Part shown: piece after piece, positions 23,632 through 31,470 of the stretch
Layout of the letters: each line of letters opens with the position of its first letter
How positions within the stretch are numbered: position 1 is the first letter of the stretch
Assembly (NCBI GenBank): GCA_964604705.1
Contig: CAZSAP010000004.1
Location: 62,001 to 126,000 of the forward strand
Direction: 5' to 3'
Origin: JAAXVQ01 sp964604705
Lineage (GTDB): Bacteria > Oederibacteriota > JAAXVQ01
Length of the DNA: 64,000 nt
The notes under the pieces: generated by a model
The model's input: the letters and a program-made list of their open reading frames with translations, nothing else
Told to the model about the DNA's origin: nothing
The model's database searches: none
Program-made: the position numbers and the translations under genes

Positions 23632-25002
23632 ATGGATCAGTCACATACGAACCCCATATTGGAAAGCATCTCAGATGGCGTGTTTACGGTTGATCTTAAC
23701 TGGAAGGTAACCTCGTTCAACCGCGCGGCTGAAGAGATTACCGGTATTAAGAGGTCTGAAGCCATTGGACGCCTCTGTTCCGAGGTGCTCCGTTCAAACT
23801 TGTGCGAGCAAGCTTGCGCTTTGCGTCGAACCTTGGAAAACGGGAACCCGGTTATTAATAAAACGTGTTTTATCATTAATGCCAAGGGCGAGCGCATTCC
23901 TATCAGCATATCTACTGCGGTTTTGCGCAATGCGGAAGGTCATACCATTGGCGGAGCCGAAACCTTTCGGGATTTAAGCGAGGTGGAGGCTCTGCGCCAG
24001 GAACTTACTGGGCGTTTTTCTATTGGCGATCTGGTGAGCCGCAGTGCTTCCATGTGCAAAGTATTTGAACTGGTTCCGGCGGTTGCGCCAACATCTTCTA
24101 CGGTGTTGATCCAGGGTGAGACTGGCACTGGCAAGGAGTTACTGGCACGGGCCATCCATGGCTCGAGTTCAAGAGCGTCCCAACCTTTTGTCGCCATCAA
24201 TTGTGCTGCGTTGCCGGACACCTTGTTGGAGTCGGAATTGTTTGGTTATAAAAAGGGTGCGTTTACCGGCGCGACCCAGGACAAGCCCGGGCGTTTTGCG
24301 CAGGCGGGTGACGGCACCTTATTTTTAGATGAGATCGGTGACATTAGCCCAGCTATGCAGGTGCGCCTGCTTCGGGTCTTGCAGGAACATCGATTTGAGC
24401 CTCTAGGCAGTAACCGCAGCGAACGCACGGAAGCCAGAATTATTGCCGCCACCAATCGTGATCTGGCCGAACTGGTCAAGCAAGGAACCTTTCGGGAAGA
24501 CCTTTTCTACCGCATCAATGTCATTCGTATTGACTTGCCGCCGCTCCGGCAGCGCAAGGAAGACATTCCCCTCTTGATCGATCATTTTGTGGAACGTTTC
24601 AACCGGCTCCAGAACAAGCATATCTCCGGAGTTGCTACGGACGCGCTTTCTTTATTAATGGCGCATGATTGGCCGGGCAATGTCCGGGAGCTAGAGAATA
24701 TCATTGAACGGTCGTTTATCCTCTGCACGGGGAAATGGATCACGCTGGAGCATTTGCCAGAAGAAATGACCAGGGGACGAAAAAGCCGGGATAATTCAGG
24801 CCACATCGAAACCAGCAGGCGCATGGCAGAAACGCAAACGATTATTAACTCCATGAAGCGGCATAATTATAATCGGATGGCCGTTGCCAGTGAGTTGGGC
24901 ATTCATAAAACTACGTTGTATCGAAAGCTGATAACTTTAGGGCTGGATTTGCCTGAGAAAGATGGTCGTTCATCATCAATCTCTAAGAAAAAGATGCGAT
25001 AA
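23632..25002 (+). CDS. Sigma-54-dependent activator: PAS, AAA+, Fis-type HTH
   Basis: An enhancer-binding protein. The N-terminal PAS domain (ESISDGVFTVDLNWKVTSFN) contains a cysteine group in LCSEVLRSNLCEQACALR that may sense redox state or bind a cofactor. The AAA+ domain (about 140-370) has Walker A GETGTGKELLARAIH, the sigma-54 contact loop GAFTGA and Walker B LFLDEIGD. The C-terminus is a Fis-like HTH (NRMAVASELGIHKTTLYRKL). A -24/-12 promoter at 25126-25141 starts the next operon, which this protein most likely activates. A histidine kinase is not adjacent and there is no receiver, so sensing is probably direct through the PAS domain. Confidence 0.93.
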   Translation: MDQSHTNPILESISDGVFTVDLNWKVTSFNRAAEEITGIKRSEAIGRLCSEVLRSNLCEQACALRRTLENGNPVINKTCFIINAKGERIPISISTAVLRNAEGHTIGGAETFRDLSEVEALRQELTGRFSIGDLVSRSASMCKVFELVPAVAPTSSTVLIQGETGTGKELLARAIHGSSSRASQPFVAINCAALPDTLLESELFGYKKGAFTGATQDKPGRFAQAGDGTLFLDEIGDISPAMQVRLLRVLQEHRFEPLGSNRSERTEARIIAATNRDLAELVKQGTFREDLFYRINVIRIDLPPLRQRKEDIPLLIDHFVERFNRLQNKHISGVATDALSLLMAHDWPGNVRELENIIERSFILCTGKWITLEHLPEEMTRGRKSRDNSGHIETSRRMAETQTIINSMKRHNYNRMAVASELGIHKTTLYRKLITLGLDLPEKDGRSSSISKKKMR

Positions 25003-25125
25003 TGCTACTGATACCAAAGGGTAAGGTTGCGATGTTGCGACGATAATGGTTTTTTAAAAAAAATATAAATGCGTTTTTCCCTGCCTTTTCACGCCAATTC
25101 AGCCATTCATCCTTCGTAGTTCGTG

Positions 25126-25141
25126 TGGCATACCTTTTGCA
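25126..25141 (+). promoter_or_regulatory. Sigma-54 promoter (-24/-12) of the NifX/ATPase operon
   Basis: TGGCATACCTTTTGCA has the GG and GC dinucleotides separated by exactly ten bases (25127-25128 and 25139-25140), the defining sigma-54 spacing. Transcription would start near 25152, one or two bases before the ATG at 25154. Upstream, GTTGCGA occurs twice (25026-25032 and 25034-25040), a weak candidate activator site. Confidence 0.8.
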
Positions 25142-25153
25142 ATATTAATAAGT

Positions 25154-25582
25154 ATGAATATAAAAATCGCGCTAAGCATATTTGATCATCGTATTGCTCC
25201 GGTTTTTGATGTGGCCAGCCAGGTACTGCTGGTGGATATCAAATCCAGTGGAGTATATGAAGAATCGCTGGCTGCCATGCCGCGTGAGTCGGCGGATGCT
25301 AAGGTGTTGAAATTGGTTGAACTGGAAGTCAAGACGCTTATTTGCGGGGCGATCTCCAAGCCTATGCTTGTGTTGGCTCAATCTCACGGGATTCAGGTTT
25401 TTGATTTCGTTGCCGGTGAGGCACACCAGGTTTTACAGGCGTTTAAGGACAAATGCTTGCATGAAGATGAATTTAAAATGCCGGGCTGCCGGCGGCAGAA
25501 ACGGAATCGCAAGGGACGCGGCGGGCCTGGTTGTCAAAAGCAAAGCTGGTTTCGAGATAGCCGGGTCCAACGGCCTGAATAA
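25154..25582 (+). CDS. NifX-like protein (2) with basic Cys-containing tail
   Basis: Di-Nase_FeMo-co-type domain of about 110 residues: MNIKIALSIFDHRIAPVFDV, an EVKTLICGAISKPML segment in place of the usual TGGMG, and VFDFVAGEAHQVLQAF. The last 30 residues are very basic with two spaced cysteines (PGCRRQKRNRKGRGGPGCQ), unlike its paralogs and possibly for cluster or nucleic-acid binding (inference). It is the first gene after the sigma-54 promoter; the predicted transcript leaves almost no leader and no Shine-Dalgarno is seen. Confidence 0.75.
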   Translation: MNIKIALSIFDHRIAPVFDVASQVLLVDIKSSGVYEESLAAMPRESADAKVLKLVELEVKTLICGAISKPMLVLAQSHGIQVFDFVAGEAHQVLQAFKDKCLHEDEFKMPGCRRQKRNRKGRGGPGCQKQSWFRDSRVQRPE

Positions 25583-25597
25583 AAGGAGGAAGGTATC

Positions 25598-25978
25598 ATG
25601 CCAAGAGGAGACAGGACAGGACCAAGAGGAATGGGAGCGAGGACGGGACGGGCGGTAGGATTATGCGCAGGATCTAATATGCCCGGATATGCCAATCAAG
25701 TTTCTGGACGCTGGTTAGGGAGGGGATTCGGACGTGGTGGAGGCTTTGGTGGACGGGGATTTGGAAGCGGAGGACGTGGCTGGCGGAACTGGTTTCATGC
25801 GACAGGAATACCAGGCTGGATGCGGTTGGGTGGAAATGCAGCGTCAGTTCAAAATAGTCATCAGAAAATTGAACAACAGGCACTAAAAAACCAGGCTGAA
25901 ATACTACAAACGGAAATGGACGCGATAAAAAAACGGCTGGATGAAATGGAAACGCAGTCGGTTAAGGAGCAAAAGTGA
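25598..25978 (+). CDS. DUF5320-family Gly/Arg-rich small protein
   Basis: The N-terminus MPRGDRTGPRGMGARTGRAV is the standard opening of DUF5320 proteins, followed by a CAG motif, a Gly/Arg/Phe-rich middle (GRGFGRGGGFGGRGFGSGGR) and a C-terminal coiled coil (about 88-126, LQTEMDAIKKRLDEMET). The family has no known function but is regularly found beside NifX-like and MinD/Mrp ATPase genes, as here. A strong AAAGGAGGA site supports the start. Its stop overlaps the next GTG (GTGA), so translation is coupled. Confidence 0.8.
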   Translation: MPRGDRTGPRGMGARTGRAVGLCAGSNMPGYANQVSGRWLGRGFGRGGGFGGRGFGSGGRGWRNWFHATGIPGWMRLGGNAASVQNSHQKIEQQALKNQAEILQTEMDAIKKRLDEMETQSVKEQK

Positions 25979-26337
25979 AAATTGTTTTTACCACTTCTGG
26001 AGATTCGCTTGATGCAACGCTGGACAGCCGTTTTGGGCGGGCGGCGAAGTTTATGGTCTATGACATGGATTCAAGCACATTTGAGATCATTGATAACCAG
26101 CAAAATTTGAATGCGTCCCAGGGGGCAGGCATTCAGGCGGCGGAAACTGTGGCGGGGACTGGAGCTCAGTGTCTGATAACGGGTCATTGTGGTCCTAAGG
26201 CATTTAAGGTGCTGGCTGCTGCGGGAATTAAAATCTTCAATTCCGATGCCGCGACCGTGTCCGAAGCACTTCAGCATTACCTTGCTGGAAAGCTGGTTGA
26301 ATCAAACTCGGCGGATGTGGAAGGGCATTGGGCATGA
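25975..26337 (+). CDS. NifX-like protein (3)
   Basis: 120-residue Di-Nase_FeMo-co domain: MKIVFTTSGDSLDATLDSRF, KFMVYDMDSSTFEIIDNQQN, AQCLITGHCGPKAFKVLAAAGI and a C-terminal region typical of the family. The TGHCGPKA motif puts a cysteine where paralog 1 has TGGMGAR, so cluster ligation may differ among the copies. GTG start overlaps the DUF5320 stop and its own stop overlaps the following ATPase ATG, making a tightly coupled set. Confidence 0.85.
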   Translation: MKIVFTTSGDSLDATLDSRFGRAAKFMVYDMDSSTFEIIDNQQNLNASQGAGIQAAETVAGTGAQCLITGHCGPKAFKVLAAAGIKIFNSDAATVSEALQHYLAGKLVESNSADVEGHWA

Positions 26338-27188
26338 TCATTGCCGTAGCTTCAGGCAAGGGCGGCACCGGCAAGACAACGGTTTCGTTAAACCTGGCCA
26401 AAGCCTATGGAGCTCCGGTTCAGCTTTTGGACTGCGATGTGGAGGAACCAAACTGCCATCTATTTTTAAAAGGAACAATTCAGGATGCAGCAACAGTTTC
26501 CATCCTGATTCCGCAGGTGGATGAAAAACTTTGCAACGCCTGCGGAGAATGCAGCCATTTTTGCCAATACCATTCCTTGGCTTCACTGGGAACCACGCCC
26601 ATGGTTTTTCCGGAATTATGCCACGGTTGCGGCGGATGTGCCAAGGTATGCCCGCAAAAAGCGATAAGAGAAGTCGGTAAACGTATTGGTACAGTCAACT
26701 CACTGCAAATGGGAAACATAACGCTCGTCCAGGGAACATTGGATATTGGCGTGGCCATGGCGCCACCCCTGATTCGTGCGGTCAAGGCACGATTGCAAAA
26801 GGATCAGCTCGCGATCCTGGACGCACCGCCGGGAACCTCCTGCCCGGTGATTGCGGCCATTCGAGGGGCGGATTTTGTGATTTTAGTCACGGAGCCAACG
26901 CCTTTTGGGTTACATGATTTGCGCCTGGCAGTGGACATGGTGCGGGAACTTAAACTTCCGTTCGGTGTGGTGGTGAATCGCATGGGCGTGGGTGATGACC
27001 GGGTGCATGCGTTTTGCAAAGAAACGGGCGTGCCGGTCTTGCTGGAGATTCCCGATGACCTGCGCATTGCAGAAGCCTATTCACGGGGAATACTTATGTT
27101 GGATGCGCTGCCGGAATACCACGGACTTTTTAAGCCGCTCATGCAGGGCATTATCGGAAATCAAACGAAAAGAGCAATTGGAATATGA
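26334..27188 (+). CDS. MinD-type P-loop ATPase with inserted 2[4Fe-4S] ferredoxin domain (1)
   Basis: Cytosolic ATPase of the MinD/Mrp superfamily. The deviant Walker A SGKGGTGKTTVSLNLAK opens the protein. At about 58-110 a bacterial ferredoxin is inserted, with CNACGECSHFC and CHGCGGCAKVCPQKA giving two [4Fe-4S] sites. The nucleotide domain resumes with LAILDAPPGTSCPVIAAI. These proteins occur as adjacent pairs in anaerobes, thought to couple ATP hydrolysis to electron or cluster transfer, but the substrate is not known. The ATG at 26334 overlaps the previous stop; an upstream TTG is less likely. Confidence 0.88.
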   Translation: MIIAVASGKGGTGKTTVSLNLAKAYGAPVQLLDCDVEEPNCHLFLKGTIQDAATVSILIPQVDEKLCNACGECSHFCQYHSLASLGTTPMVFPELCHGCGGCAKVCPQKAIREVGKRIGTVNSLQMGNITLVQGTLDIGVAMAPPLIRAVKARLQKDQLAILDAPPGTSCPVIAAIRGADFVILVTEPTPFGLHDLRLAVDMVRELKLPFGVVVNRMGVGDDRVHAFCKETGVPVLLEIPDDLRIAEAYSRGILMLDALPEYHGLFKPLMQGIIGNQTKRAIGI

Positions 27189-28057
27189 AAGAAATTGTCG
27201 TTATCAGCGGCAAGGGCGGTACCGGCAAGACCAGCATGACAGCATCTTTGGTAGCACTCGCCGATCGGCCAGTTATTGCGGATTGTGACGTGGATGCCGC
27301 TGATCTTCACCTGGTGCTGTCGCCGCAAGTTGAGAAATGTCAGGTATTTAAAAGCGGATATGAGGCGAAAATCCGGGAGGCAGAGTGCACGGGCTGCGGT
27401 TTGTGTGCTGAATATTGCCGGTTTGAAGCAGTGAAAATGAGTCGGCAACCTTCCGGGGGGGGGGAGTATACGATTGATCCCATTGCCTGTGAAGGCTGCG
27501 GTGTGTGTGTAAAGTTTTGTCCGGCTAAAGCTATTGATTTTGTTGAGCGTGCATGCGGCGAGTGGATGGTATCTAAAACCCGCTTTGGCCCCATGGTACA
27601 CGCCAGGTTGGGAATAGCAGCTGAAAACTCGGGGAAATTAGTATCTACAGTCCGGCGGGAAGCACGGCGCATGGCTGAGGAAGGCAAGCATCCCTATATT
27701 ATTGTGGACGGTCCGCCAGGACTTGGTTGCCCGGTGATCGCATCCGTAACCGGCGCTTCGTTGGTGTTGATTGTCACGGAACCTACAGTTTCCGGTGAAC
27801 ATGATTTGGAGCGGGTTCTTGCCCTGACGCGGCATTTCAATATACCGGCAGCGGTTTGTGTGAACAAATGGGATATTAATCCGGAAATGACAAATAAAAT
27901 TGAACAGCAGGTACAACGCCTGGGAGCGCGGATCGCCGGGCGTATTCGTTACGATTCCTGCGTAACCCAGGCGCAGATGCGGGAGAAGGCGGTGGTTGAA
28001 ACCGATGCCCCTTCAGCTATAGATATAAGGGAACTTTGGCAGGAAATAAATTTATAG
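27185..28057 (+). CDS. MinD-type P-loop ATPase with inserted ferredoxin domain (2)
   Basis: Paralog and presumed partner of the preceding gene, overlapping it by ATGA. Walker A is SGKGGTGKTSMTASL; the ferredoxin insertion has CTGCGLCAEYC and CEGCGVCVKFCPAKA; the switch region reads IIVDGPPGLGCPVIASV. In this family the two paralogs probably form a heterodimer. Between the two ferredoxin motifs is a run of nine G bases (about 27458-27467), a spot prone to slippage or sequencing error, but the frame is intact. It belongs to the sigma-54-driven operon. Confidence 0.88.
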   Translation: MKEIVVISGKGGTGKTSMTASLVALADRPVIADCDVDAADLHLVLSPQVEKCQVFKSGYEAKIREAECTGCGLCAEYCRFEAVKMSRQPSGGGEYTIDPIACEGCGVCVKFCPAKAIDFVERACGEWMVSKTRFGPMVHARLGIAAENSGKLVSTVRREARRMAEEGKHPYIIVDGPPGLGCPVIASVTGASLVLIVTEPTVSGEHDLERVLALTRHFNIPAAVCVNKWDINPEMTNKIEQQVQRLGARIAGRIRYDSCVTQAQMREKAVVETDAPSAIDIRELWQEINL

Positions 28058-28070
28058 AAAGCGAGAAAAA

Positions 28071-28994
28071 ATGGAAAAAACACAAAATCAAAATGCTTCA
28101 ACTAAGGAATCCACTTGCAATACTTGTTCGGATCAAGAGTGTTCGGCAACCCAACGCAAAGCTGAAGAAAGCGAAAAAGAGTTTGTGGAACGCCAAAAGT
28201 TGCAGTCACGGCTTTGTCGCATCAAGCACAAGGTGGTGGTACTCTCGGGAAAAGGGGGGGTAGGGAAAAGTACGGTGGCCGTGAATTTGGCTACGGCGCT
28301 CTCACTGGCTGGGAAACGCGTCGGTTTGCTGGATGTTGATATTCATGGCCCGAGCATTCCGACCATGCTGGGGTTGGAAAGCGAAACCTTGCAAAATGGG
28401 AGTGACGGGATGTTGCCCGTGGAGTTGGGAGATATGAAGGTTGTCTCACTGGGTTTTTTATTGAAAAATCCGGACGAAGCCGTGATTTGGCGGGGCCCTA
28501 TGAAAATGGGTGTGATCCGCCAGTTTTTACAGGATGTGGAGTGGGGGGACTTGGATTACTTGATTGTGGATTCGCCTCCAGGGACGGGAGATGAACCGCT
28601 CTCAGTATGCCAATTGCTGGAACCGCTCGATGGCGCGGTCATTGTCACCACACCGCAAAAAGTTGCCGCGATGGATGTGCGAAAGTCGGTCACGTTTTGT
28701 AAGAGTCTTAACGTGCCGGTATTGGGTGTGGTGGAAAATATGAGCGGCTTTGTATGCCCAAAATGTGGGGAGGTAACTCAGATCTTGGCAGGAGGAGCTG
28801 GAAAAAATATTGCGCACGACATGGGGGTCCCGTTTTTAGGGGCCATTCCGATGGATCCGAATATTGCCCTTGCCTGTGACAACGGGCGGGCTTTTATCCA
28901 CCAGTTTGCCGCATCACCTGCCGCCCATATTATGCAGATGATTATCCAGCCGGTCATGAAGTTGGATGAGCGTAAACTTGAAGGTGAAAAATAA
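28071..28994 (+). CDS. Mrp/NBP35-type Fe-S cluster carrier ATPase
   Basis: Mrp (ApbC/NBP35) proteins hold and deliver [4Fe-4S] clusters using ATP. An N-terminal extension carries CNTCSDQECSA, a motif typical of the NBP35-like Mrp group in anaerobes. The Walker A is SGKGGVGKSTVAVNLA, followed by GLLDVDIHGPSIPTMLG, the switch motif DYLIVDSPPGTGDEPL and the conserved C-terminal CPKC (GFVCPKCGEV) that bridges a cluster in the dimer. Length 307 is normal. Fourteen bases separate it from the paired ATPases, suggesting a shared role in assembling a metal cofactor on NifX-type carriers. Confidence 0.9.
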   Translation: MEKTQNQNASTKESTCNTCSDQECSATQRKAEESEKEFVERQKLQSRLCRIKHKVVVLSGKGGVGKSTVAVNLATALSLAGKRVGLLDVDIHGPSIPTMLGLESETLQNGSDGMLPVELGDMKVVSLGFLLKNPDEAVIWRGPMKMGVIRQFLQDVEWGDLDYLIVDSPPGTGDEPLSVCQLLEPLDGAVIVTTPQKVAAMDVRKSVTFCKSLNVPVLGVVENMSGFVCPKCGEVTQILAGGAGKNIAHDMGVPFLGAIPMDPNIALACDNGRAFIHQFAASPAAHIMQMIIQPVMKLDERKLEGEK

Positions 28995-29018
28995 GTATTC
29001 AAATTGAGAGGAGAAACT

Positions 29019-29357
29019 ATGAAAATCGCCATTCCGTTGGCTGATGGAAAATTGGCCATGCATTTTGGACATTGTGAGGTGTTTGCGTTTTTGGATGTGG
29101 ACCCAGAAGGCAAGAAGATTCTGAAACGGGAAGATGTTGTCCCCCCGCCGCATCAACCCGGGCTTTTACCACCGTGGTTGGCGGAAAAAGGGGTGACCTT
29201 GATTATTGCCGGGGGTATGGGGGAACGGGCGCAGGCTTTGTTTGCAGAAAGGAAAGTGCAGGTTGTGGTAGGCGCTTATTCGGCCACGCCGGAGGAAATC
29301 ATTGCTGACTATTTAGCTGGAACCATTCGCTTGGGAGGAAATGCTTGTGACCATTGA
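29019..29357 (+). CDS. NifX-like protein (4)
   Basis: 112-residue Di-Nase_FeMo-co domain: MKIAIPLADGKLAMHFGHCE, an internal PPPHQPGLLPPWL, IIAGGMGERAQALFAERKVQ and a C-terminal CDH. The HFGHCE and PPHQPG features are characteristic of the subgroup next to Mrp. I chose the ATG at 29019, which has GAGAGGAG before it; a TTG at 29004 would place the ribosome site inside the gene. The end overlaps the thioesterase gene by 17 bases. Confidence 0.85.
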   Translation: MKIAIPLADGKLAMHFGHCEVFAFLDVDPEGKKILKREDVVPPPHQPGLLPPWLAEKGVTLIIAGGMGERAQALFAERKVQVVVGAYSATPEEIIADYLAGTIRLGGNACDH

Positions 29358-29820
29358 GCCTGCCGCCGGTAGTTCGGAAGAAGTAAACACCGAACAAGCC
29401 CATCCTTGGTGCTTTGCCTGTGGTTTGAAAAATCCATGGGGACTGAAACTTATTTTTTTTCAACGGCGAGATGGAAGTGTTAAAGCGGATGTTTTATGCC
29501 GACCGGAATACCAAGGGTACGCCGGTTTAATGCATGGAGGTTTGATTGCGACAGTACTGGACGAAGCCATGACTCAGTGTTTGCTGGCGCGACGCTGTTA
29601 TGCGCTTACCGCTAAGATGGATATCCGGTATGTGCAGCCGGTGCGTGTGAATACGTCTCTGAGCGTACAGGCTCGGATAAAGGACTCCCACGCACCTTTA
29701 TATGTGTTGGAAGCGGAACTTTTTCAAAAAGGTACACTGGCGGCACGTGCTACGGCGAAGTTTGTTGAGAGCCGGGAGGCCTATCCACATGCTTTCAACG
29801 AAAATGCGGAGGTGCCATGA
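29341..29820 (+). CDS. PaaI-type hotdog thioesterase
   Basis: Hotdog-fold acyl-CoA thioesterase of the PaaI/4HBT group. The motif YAGLMHGGLIATVLDEAMTQC matches the catalytic helix region (HGG...D), and an N-terminal CFACGLKNPWGLKL is typical of a subgroup with a CxxCG start. The 159 residues are a normal length. It overlaps the NifX-like gene before it and the metallo-hydrolase after it, so it is expressed with the cluster; the substrate and the link to cofactor chemistry are unknown. Confidence 0.82.
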   Translation: MLVTIEPAAGSSEEVNTEQAHPWCFACGLKNPWGLKLIFFQRRDGSVKADVLCRPEYQGYAGLMHGGLIATVLDEAMTQCLLARRCYALTAKMDIRYVQPVRVNTSLSVQARIKDSHAPLYVLEAELFQKGTLAARATAKFVESREAYPHAFNENAEVP

Positions 29821-30647
29821 TTGCATCACTGACATTAACGGTGTTAATGGATAATTCCGCCCCCGAAGAATTGGAGTCAGAGCACGGGCTTTCTTTCTGG
29901 TTGGAGGCAGACGGAGTGAAAGTGTGGTTTGATTTTGGCCAATCCTCAAAAACACTGGCGAATGCCAGCCGCTTGCATATTCCAGCAACGGAAGCCGATG
30001 CGCTTGTATTAAGTCATGGACATTACGATCATGGTGGCGGGCTTGCCTATGCTCTGGAGATTGCACCGTATGCGTCCTTGTATATGCATCCTGACGTATG
30101 TCTCGAACGCTATAGTTATCGTCCGCCGGGGCTTGCACGTTTTATCGGATTGCCGGGACACGTAACGCGTGCGATCCAAAAACATGTTCAGCGTGTTTCG
30201 TGGATTGAAAAGCCGACAGAAATAAGCAACCATATATGGTTGACTGGCCCCATTCCACGCGTGTCGACAGTGGATGTGCAAGCTACGGATTTTTTTACCA
30301 ATGCGGCAGCGACCATGCCTGATGTACTCCGGGATGATCAGGCTCTTTTTGTGGAAATGAAAGCAGGTGTTTTTGTTCTTGTCGGATGTGCCCATGCAGG
30401 AATCATAAATACCCTTGAGTATATTCGAACACTGACTGGAAACGCTCCGATTTTAGGTCTGGCCGGTGGGCTGCATTTGAGCCGGCTCAATGAAACAGAG
30501 TTGGCGAAAAATTTGGCGACGTTGATGGAGTATAAAATACCCACACTGGTTCCTTGTCATTGCACAGGTGACATGGCCGTGGAGGGGTTGCGCAAATGTT
30601 GTCAAGTCCTGGCCGGTGGCGCAGGTACGCGTTTGAAGTTCGTTTAG
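29817..30647 (+). CDS. Metallo-beta-lactamase-fold hydrolase
   Basis: MBL-fold protein of the subgroup often labelled dihydropteroate-like or ribofuranosyl-aminobenzene phosphate synthase. Metal ligands are visible: SHGHYDHGGG (HxHxDH), the later VGCAHAGI and LVPCHCTGD. The N-terminus SLTLTVLMDNSAPEELESEHGLSFWLE is characteristic of this group. It closes the sigma-54 operon. Its last codons (AGGAGTRLKF) are duplicated as a remnant at about 32.62 kb, showing that the duplicated block described below includes the end of this gene. Confidence 0.85.
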   Translation: MIASLTLTVLMDNSAPEELESEHGLSFWLEADGVKVWFDFGQSSKTLANASRLHIPATEADALVLSHGHYDHGGGLAYALEIAPYASLYMHPDVCLERYSYRPPGLARFIGLPGHVTRAIQKHVQRVSWIEKPTEISNHIWLTGPIPRVSTVDVQATDFFTNAAATMPDVLRDDQALFVEMKAGVFVLVGCAHAGIINTLEYIRTLTGNAPILGLAGGLHLSRLNETELAKNLATLMEYKIPTLVPCHCTGDMAVEGLRKCCQVLAGGAGTRLKFV

Positions 30648-30819
30648 TTGAGAACTAGGCGATATGAGCAGGGTGGATTGGAAGAAATCATGAATGCACA
30701 ATGCCTGCTCGCACCACGGGTGTCACTAGGCAGCTAGTTAGCAAAAATTATGCATTCCCTGGGCAAGTTTTATATAGTGAGCGGCACGGTTGCGACTACC
30801 ACTTCCGAGGAGCTTCCTA
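30648..30819 (+). pseudogene. Remnant of a NifX-like C-terminus
   Basis: The bases at about 30677-30728 are nearly identical to the end of the NifX-like gene at 23229-23594 (coding GGLEEIM...NACSHHGCH), but one inserted base breaks the frame and no start or upstream part survives. A better-framed but also headless version precedes the intact membrane gene at 32.69 kb. A decayed version of the promoter seen at 32759-32787 lies at about 30760-30780. Confidence 0.65.
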
Positions 30820-31311
30820 ATGTCCGAGACTAAAACCTAAGAAGAAAAAATCATTCATCACATCCTTGCCTCATCCTAGAACTTAAGGCGGGGGATTGGG
30901 GGCGAAGCACCCCAACTGAGATAGGAAGGAACAGCGGACGTCCCGTCCGCTTCAGGGAAACCTGTGGTTTCCCTGAAAGCTCCGCTTGTCCTTGGGTGCG
31001 TTTGTACTTATGGTCTTACTGGAGCGTATTGTGGGGCGGTTGCCGGTCCCTATGTGGGCACATGGCGTATTGGGCATTGTAAACACCGCGGAACCTATCG
31101 CTGGGCTGCGCGCAAGTGGGTGGGTCCCACGTTGCCCTTTGTCTGGGTGCTGACGGTGATCGGAGCCGGTGTGGTGATGATGCTCCGCGGCGGTGTGCGG
31201 GCGGAATTATTCAACATGGTGACAGTTACACTAAGTGTCTATTGGAAAGATCTGGTGGTGGCGTATGTGGTTGAATGGTTTGCAACCCCCAAAGGACACA
31301 CGTATGCCCGG
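30820..31311 (+). pseudogene. Decayed copy of the membrane-protein gene at 32828
   Basis: The copy begins ATG TCC GAG ACT AAA ACC TAA, so the reading frame stops at codon 7. It then aligns closely with the intact gene (for example coding RWAARKWVGP, LPFVWVLTVIGA and SVYWKDLVVAYV) up to about 31311, where similarity ends; the last third is missing. About 115 bases are inserted at roughly 30868-30984. A shorter open frame from 30964 is only this remnant read through the insertion. Confidence 0.8.
30924..30977. mobile_element. Hairpin-rich insertion inside the pseudogene
   Basis: The inserted segment, absent from the intact copy, ends in two adjoining perfect hairpins: AGCGGACG/CGTCCGCT (30933-30951, three-base loop) and TTCAGGGAAACC/GGTTTCCCTGAA (30951-30977, three-base loop). 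This resembles a small palindromic repeat unit. A related, more diverged run (GGAAGGAAC...GGACG...CTTCAGG) occurs at 34737-34805. Confidence 0.5.
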
Positions 31312-31398
31312 AATCGCACGAATTGTCATATCGAGTGTTCCGCAGCATATTATCCAGCGCGGGAATAGACGTCGGTATGAAATCAAGTATCGGAGAAT

Positions 31399-31443
31399 AA
31401 AAAAATCCTCAGCCCAAATTTTTACTGGACTGAGGATTTTTTT
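31399..31443. terminator. Bidirectional intrinsic terminator
   Basis: AAAAATCCTCAG (to 31412) pairs with CTGAGGATTTTT (from 31430) around a 17-base loop, giving an A-tract on one side and a T-tract on the other. It can terminate the minus-strand aldolase transcript and anything arriving from the left. Confidence 0.8.
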
Positions 31444-31470
31444 AAGATATAAAACTAAAAAACTATTGAG

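Noticed and set aside
25598..25978. CRISPR-like or tandem repeat in the Gly/Arg-rich DUF5320 gene
   Set aside because: The repetition reflects Gly-rich coding sequence; there is no regular repeat-spacer pattern here or elsewhere in the window.
23229..30647. Nitrogenase (nif) locus
   Set aside because: NifX-like domains are present, but no nifH, nifD, nifK, nifE, nifN or nifB gene is seen.
30964..31368. 134-codon open frame
   Set aside because: It is the decayed copy of the membrane gene at 32828 read through an insertion; the true frame stops at codon 7.
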